A program made the translations under genes and the position numbers. Shown piece after piece: positions 6,175 to 9,466 of a stretch of DNA of 9,466 nt; position 1 is the stretch's first letter; each line of letters begins with the position of its first letter. This stretch comes from Limnohabitans sp. (GTDB taxonomy: Bacteria; Pseudomonadota; Gammaproteobacteria; Burkholderiales; Burkholderiaceae_C). A model generated the notes under the pieces. It did no database searches, was not told the origin of the DNA, and was given only the letters and a program-made list of their open reading frames with translations. Where the stretch lies: NCBI GenBank assembly GCA_030729445.1, contig JANQXJ010000025.1, positions 1-9,466 on the forward strand, read 5' to 3'.

Positions 6175-7359
6175 TCAGTTGCCGGGCGTGACTTCAAAAA
6201 CCTGGCGCAAGTAAGCCAGGTATTTTTCGTCGTCACACATGCCCTTGCCCGGTGTGTCGGACAACTTGGCCACGGGCTGGCCATTGCAACGGGTCATTTT
6301 GATGACGATTTGCAGCGGCTCGTAACCCAAGTCGTTTGTGAGGTTGGTGCCCACGCCAAAGGCCAGCTGGCAGCGGTCGTGGAACTGTTGGTAAAGCTCA
6401 ATCGTGCGCGGAATCGTCAGGCCGTCACTGAAAATCAGCGTTTTGGTTTTGGGGTCGACCCGGTTGTGCTGGTAGTGCGCGATCATGCGCTCGCCCCAGC
6501 TGAACGGGTCACCGCTGTCGTGGCGGGCACCGTCAAACAGTTTGCAGAAATACAGGTCAAAGTCGCGCAAGAAGGCGTTGAAACCGTACACATCGCTCAG
6601 CGCAATGCCCAGGTCGCCCCGGTACTCCTTGGCCCATGACTCAAAGGCAAACACCTGGCTGTCGCGCAAACGCGGGCCCAAGGCCTGGCAGGCCTGCAAA
6701 TACTCGTGCGCCATGGTGCCCAGGGGTGTCAGGCCCAGCAGATAGGCGTAGTACACGTTGCTGGTGCCTGCAAACTGGCCGCTCGGCCCAGTGCCCAGAC
6801 GGGCGGACAGCACGCGCAGCACCTCTTCGTGCCAAGCGCGAGAAAAACGACGGCGCGTGCCGTAGTCGGCAATCTTCAGGGTTTCAAGGCCTGGGGCCTG
6901 CAACTGCGCGATTTTGGTGTCCAGACGGCGGCGGCCTTCCATCAAGTCGGGTACTTTTTGGGTGTTGCGGAAGTACACCTCGTTGACGATGGCCAGCACG
7001 GGGATCTCGAAAAGAATCGTGTGCAGCCAAGGGCCCTGGATGGTGATGTCGATCTCACCGGAGGGTAGCGCTGTGACCACCACGGACTTTTCATTGAGTT
7101 TGAAAAGCCCCAAAAAATCAACGAAATCGCTCTTGATAAAACGCATGGAGCGCAGGTATTGCAACTCCCCCTCCTTGAAGGTCAAGCTGCACAGCGAGCG
7201 AATTTCCTCACGAATCTCTTTGACGAACGGGGCCAAAGGCACGCCCGGATTGCGGCACTTGAACTTGTATTCGACCTGTGCTCCTGGAAACTGGTGCAGC
7301 ACGACCTGCATCATGGTGAATTTGTACAGGTCGGTGTCGAGCAGGCTGGTGATGATCAT
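6175..7359 (-). CDS. pncB: Nicotinate phosphoribosyltransferase
   Basis: PncB joins nicotinate to PRPP, with ATP hydrolysis, to give nicotinate mononucleotide, the entry step of the Preiss-Handler route of NAD salvage. The 394-residue product matches the roughly 400-residue bacterial enzyme. The N-terminus MIITSLLDTDLYKFTMMQ is the family opening with the quinolinate/nicotinate-binding YKFTM. TRRRFSRAWHE (168-178) supplies the basic active-site residues. GTMAHEY at 214-220 contains His218, matching the histidine that is phosphorylated during catalysis in the Salmonella enzyme. RHDSGDP and FSDGLT form the phosphate-binding part of the barrel, and FGVGTNLTND lies near the C-terminal phosphate site. 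The start ATG at 7359 gives the canonical N-terminus, though the Shine-Dalgarno is weak. It lies 80 bases after livF on the same strand, an unusual neighbour, so either co-transcription or its own promoter in that gap is possible. Confidence 0.96.
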   Translation of the reverse strand: MIITSLLDTDLYKFTMMQVVLHQFPGAQVEYKFKCRNPGVPLAPFVKEIREEIRSLCSLTFKEGELQYLRSMRFIKSDFVDFLGLFKLNEKSVVVTALPSGEIDITIQGPWLHTILFEIPVLAIVNEVYFRNTQKVPDLMEGRRRLDTKIAQLQAPGLETLKIADYGTRRRFSRAWHEEVLRVLSARLGTGPSGQFAGTSNVYYAYLLGLTPLGTMAHEYLQACQALGPRLRDSQVFAFESWAKEYRGDLGIALSDVYGFNAFLRDFDLYFCKLFDGARHDSGDPFSWGERMIAHYQHNRVDPKTKTLIFSDGLTIPRTIELYQQFHDRCQLAFGVGTNLTNDLGYEPLQIVIKMTRCNGQPVAKLSDTPGKGMCDDEKYLAYLRQVFEVTPGN

Positions 7360-7408
7360 GGTGTGAGTTGTCTCTGACGGCTGGTGCCGTTTGTTCTTGT
7401 GGGTCAGT

Positions 7409-7424
7409 GTAAGGGATGCCTTAC
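7409..7424. promoter_or_regulatory. 16-base palindrome upstream of pncB (candidate operator)
   Basis: GTAAGG (7409-7414) and CCTTAC (7419-7424) are perfect inverted arms with a four-base centre, 50-65 bases before the pncB start. On the minus strand the right arm overlaps TACACT, a possible -10 box, although no good -35 accompanies it. It may be an operator or a small hairpin. It also lies in the in-frame tail beyond the livF stop, so it could be a chance product of former coding sequence. Confidence 0.35.
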
Positions 7425-7439
7425 CTCGGAAGGCTCAAC

Positions 7440-8090
7440 TCAAGCCACCGTTTGCAGGCGCCCGCTGGTCAGCACCAAAACGCGCTGCGCATGCCCGGCC
7501 AAGATGTTGTTTTGCTCGGCCACCAACATGGCCACGCCTTCGCGGGCCAACTGCAGCAGTGCGTCGCGCATGGCTGCCACCAAAACCGGGGCAATGCCCT
7601 CACAAGGCTCGTCCAGCAGCAGCAGGCGCGGGCCGGTCATCAGGGTGCGGGCCAGCGCCAGCATTTGCTGCTCGCCCCCGCTCATTTGGCTGGCCGGGCG
7701 GTGCAGCATGGTTTGCAATTGCGGAAACAAGGCCATCACACGATCCAAACGCTGCGCGGGCGTGCCCTGAGCGCTTGAGCCGGAAGCGGCGGCGATCCAC
7801 AGGTTTTCCTTGACCAACAAGCCGGTGAACAAACGCCGGTCTTCGGCCACAAAACCCAAGCCCGCACGGGCGCGGCGGTGCGCGGGCCAGGTTTGGATAG
7901 GCTCGCCTTGCCAGGTGATGCGGCCTTGCGCCCGGGGGCCAATGCCGATCAGGCTTTGCAGAAGGGTGGATTTGCCCGCGCCGTTCAGGCCCTGAATGAC
8001 GACCAACTCGCCCTCGCCCACCGACAAATTCACGTCGAACAAGGCCTGGGCTTGGCCGTACCAAGCGTTCAAGCCTTCAACTTTGAGCAT
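7440..8090 (-). CDS. livF: Branched-chain amino acid-type ABC transporter ATP-binding protein LivF, short C-terminus
   Basis: LivF is one of two ATPases that power a LivHM membrane channel taking up leucine, isoleucine, valine or related solutes. The 216-residue product has Walker A GLNGAGKST (34-42) and the LivF-type segment GFVAEDRRLF (79-88). The ABC signature MSGGEQQM lies at 136-143 and Walker B LLLLDEP at 157-162 (Asp160, Glu161). AEQN follows, with Gln in place of the switch histidine, as is normal for LivF. The ATG at 8090 gives the family opening MLKVEGLNAWYG and has GAAAGG eight bases upstream; a further ATG at 8108 adds six residues and is less likely. The gene overlaps livG by 14 bases. 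The protein ends at GRLQTVA, about 15-20 residues short of typical LivF, although the sequence after the TGA still resembles the missing tail. Confidence 0.9.
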   Translation of the reverse strand: MLKVEGLNAWYGQAQALFDVNLSVGEGELVVIQGLNGAGKSTLLQSLIGIGPRAQGRITWQGEPIQTWPAHRRARAGLGFVAEDRRLFTGLLVKENLWIAAASGSSAQGTPAQRLDRVMALFPQLQTMLHRPASQMSGGEQQMLALARTLMTGPRLLLLDEPCEGIAPVLVAAMRDALLQLAREGVAMLVAEQNNILAGHAQRVLVLTSGRLQTVA

Positions 8091-8922
8091 CGCGCAGGCC
8101 TTTCGCATCGGGTTTCACGTTGGCGTTCAGATCGAAATCCATCCCCAGGTAGCGCTCGCGCACCTGCGGGTCTTGCGCCACCGCTTCGGGCAGGCCGTCG
8201 GCCACCAAGCGGCCTTGCATCAGCACCAGCACCCTGTCTGCCACGCCGAATACGGCGTCCATGTTGTGCTCGGTGTAGAGCACCGTCACGCCTTGCGAGG
8301 CCACCTGGCGCACCAGCGCCATCATGTCGGCCCGCTCGGCCAAAGCCAGCCCGGCAGCGGGCTCGTCCAGCAACAGCAATGACTGCGGTGAATTTGCACT
8401 TGGGTCTGCCCCGGAGCCAGGCACCGCGTCGGGCAAGCCCGCCAGCGCCATGGCCAGCTCCAGGCGTTTTTTGGCGCCATAAGGCAAATCGGCCACGGTG
8501 GCCTTGGCTTGGGCTTGCAAGCCCGCTTGCGCGGCCAGGCGCAGCGCCCGATCGGGCTGGCGGCTATCCAGCCGGTCCCACCAGGCCAGTGGCGTTGCAC
8601 CGCGCAGCACCAATTGAATGTTTTGCAGCACCGTGAGCGCTTCAAAGGTTTGCGCCACCTGAAAGGTGCGGGCCACGCCCAGGCGCTGGCGCTCGGCGGG
8701 CAGTTTGCCCAACAGCGACTGACCTTGCCACAGCACCTCACCCGCGGTGGGCACCTGCTGGCCAGCCAGACAAGCAAAACAGGTCGACTTGCCCGCACCA
8801 TTGGGGCCAATCAAGGCCACGCACTGGCCTGCGGGCACATCAAAATCCACCCCGTCCAGCGCCTTGACACCACCAAAATGTTTGGCCAGCCCCCTGACCT
8901 GCAAGACAGTTCCATGGTTCAT
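8077..8922 (-). CDS. livG: Branched-chain amino acid-type ABC transporter ATP-binding protein LivG, with an insertion before Walker B
   Basis: LivG pairs with LivF as the ATPase dimer of a branched-chain amino acid-type importer on the cytoplasmic side. The 281-residue product has Walker A GPNGAGKST (39-47), Q-loop Gln88 in RTFQ and the LivG-type signature LPYGAKKRLELAMALA (146-161). Walker B is LLLLDEP (182-188, Asp186, Glu187) and the switch histidine is His219 in TEHNMD. Between the signature helix and Walker B are about 15 extra residues (164-180, rich in Pro, Ser, Ala and Asp) where most LivG proteins have only two or three. After the usual ERYLG ending come 21 further residues. The ATG at 8922 overlaps the livM stop (ATGA) and has AAGAGGGG six bases upstream. 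The reading frame stays open to 9402, but that part is a shadow of livM. The transported solute is not readable here. Confidence 0.94.
   Translation of the reverse strand: MNHGTVLQVRGLAKHFGGVKALDGVDFDVPAGQCVALIGPNGAGKSTCFACLAGQQVPTAGEVLWQGQSLLGKLPAERQRLGVARTFQVAQTFEALTVLQNIQLVLRGATPLAWWDRLDSRQPDRALRLAAQAGLQAQAKATVADLPYGAKKRLELAMALAGLPDAVPGSGADPSANSPQSLLLLDEPAAGLALAERADMMALVRQVASQGVTVLYTEHNMDAVFGVADRVLVLMQGRLVADGLPEAVAQDPQVRERYLGMDFDLNANVKPDAKGLRDAQS
8099..8104 (-). promoter_or_regulatory. Ribosome binding site of livF
   Basis: On the minus strand GAAAGG lies eight bases before the ATG at 8090 and inside livG. It helps choose this start over the ATG at 8108, which has no comparable site. Confidence 0.5.
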
Positions 8923-9466
8923 GCGCGGCCCCTCTTGGAAGCAAAGCGGGCCAACAGCAGCTGCACCCCGCCCAGCACGCCACTGGGGGCCAGCACCATC
9001 ACGAGCATGATCACCAGGCCCAAAACACCGCGCCAATAATCCAGACCCTGCCCCAGCTCGGCCCCGCCCCACACCAAGAGCGCACTGCCAACGGCCGCGC
9101 CCCACAGCTGGTGCACACCGCCCAGCAAAATCACCAACAAAGCGTCCACCGACATGGCCACCGAAGCCACCGACGGAAACACCGCCCCTTTGAATGCGGC
9201 CCACAAGCCCCCGGCCAAACCCGCCAAGGTGGCGCTGCCCACAAATACTTGGTAGCGCAAAGCCTGCACCGGCAAACCGCTGGCTGCAGCCCGCAACGGC
9301 GCGTCCCGCACAGCCTGCAAAGCCGCGCCTCGGCTGGAGCGGGCCACGCGGGCCATGCCCACGATGGCCAACAGCATGAAGACACCCAGCGCAGCGTCCC
9401 ACAACGCTCTGGACTCGGGCGCGATCAAACGCAAGCCAATCAAGCCGTTGTCGCCCCCCGTGAGCC
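8919..9466 (-). CDS. livM: Branched-chain amino acid-type ABC transporter permease LivM, C-terminal part (cut by window edge)
   Basis: This is the C-terminal 181 residues of a LivM-type inner-membrane permease, which forms the translocation channel with LivH and is driven by LivG and LivF. At the window edge the frame reads LTGGDNGLIGLRL, matching the conserved TGG-x-GL motif in the middle of LivM. The TTG codon at 9443 is therefore internal and not a start. The cytoplasmic coupling loop SRGAALQAVRDAPLRAAASGL follows, the EAA-like contact with the ATPases. Hydrophobic segments ending in LGLVIMLVMVLAP come next, then a short basic tail. The stop overlaps the livG ATG by four bases (ATGA), so livM, livG and livF form one coupled operon. 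livH and a substrate-binding protein would be expected to the right of the window. Confidence 0.92.
   Translation of the reverse strand, partial: LTGGDNGLIGLRLIAPESRALWDAALGVFMLLAIVGMARVARSSRGAALQAVRDAPLRAAASGLPVQALRYQVFVGSATLAGLAGGLWAAFKGAVFPSVASVAMSVDALLVILLGGVHQLWGAAVGSALLVWGGAELGQGLDYWRGVLGLVIMLVMVLAPSGVLGGVQLLLARFASKRGRA
8929..8936 (-). promoter_or_regulatory. Ribosome binding site of livG
   Basis: On the minus strand AAGAGGGG lies six bases before the livG ATG at 8922, within the last livM codons. It fixes the start and argues against an extended upstream livG. Confidence 0.7.

Noticed and set aside
8077..9402. Extended livG of 441 residues
   Set aside because: The extra N-terminal part overlaps livM in another frame and is Gly/Arg/Cys-rich noise. 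The ATG at 8922 has a strong ribosome site and the family N-terminus.

Overview
The window is about 60% G+C by eye and looks like a chromosomal segment of a betaproteobacterium, most likely a Burkholderiales member of the Comamonadaceae type. The best evidence is an elongation factor P with the arginine-32 loop of rhamnosylated EF-P proteins, together with the general character of the RmuC, LivFGM and split YeeE proteins. The assignment rests on remembered family features, not on a search. No phage, transposon, CRISPR, tRNA or rRNA signal was found, and no gene-free stretch exceeds about 160 bases.

Plus strand, 1-2430. A two-gene YeeE/YedE sulfur-transport pair (the first cut by the window edge, the two overlapping by ATGA) is followed by a 106-base leader with an 8+8 inverted repeat. 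Next comes efp (903-1457), closed by a clear intrinsic terminator with a GCAA tetraloop (1480-1502). A LOG-family phosphoribohydrolase gene (1558-2430) follows; its candidate -10 box lies so close to the ATG that the mRNA may be leaderless.

Minus strand, 2412-9466, read right to left. The 3' end of livM, then livG and livF, form the cytoplasmic end of a branched-chain-amino-acid-type ABC importer. After 80 bases comes pncB (nicotinate phosphoribosyltransferase, NAD salvage). After a 159-base gap with inverted repeats comes a tightly coupled trio: a GhrB-like 2-hydroxyacid dehydrogenase, rmuC and an MFS transporter, joined by four-base ATGA and GTGA overlaps. The MFS gene ends inside the 3' end of the LOG gene (19-base convergent overlap), next to a perfect 8-bp-arm hairpin encoded in the MFS C-terminal codons.

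The genes are mainly housekeeping (translation, NAD salvage, genome maintenance) and transport, and I do not see a new multi-gene system. The details most worth checking are local. LivF stops early, yet an in-frame tail after its TGA still resembles the family C-terminus. LivG carries an insertion just before Walker B. EF-P has the EarP target arginine but no earP beside it. The convergent hairpin and the inverted repeats in the efp and pncB leaders may be regulatory.
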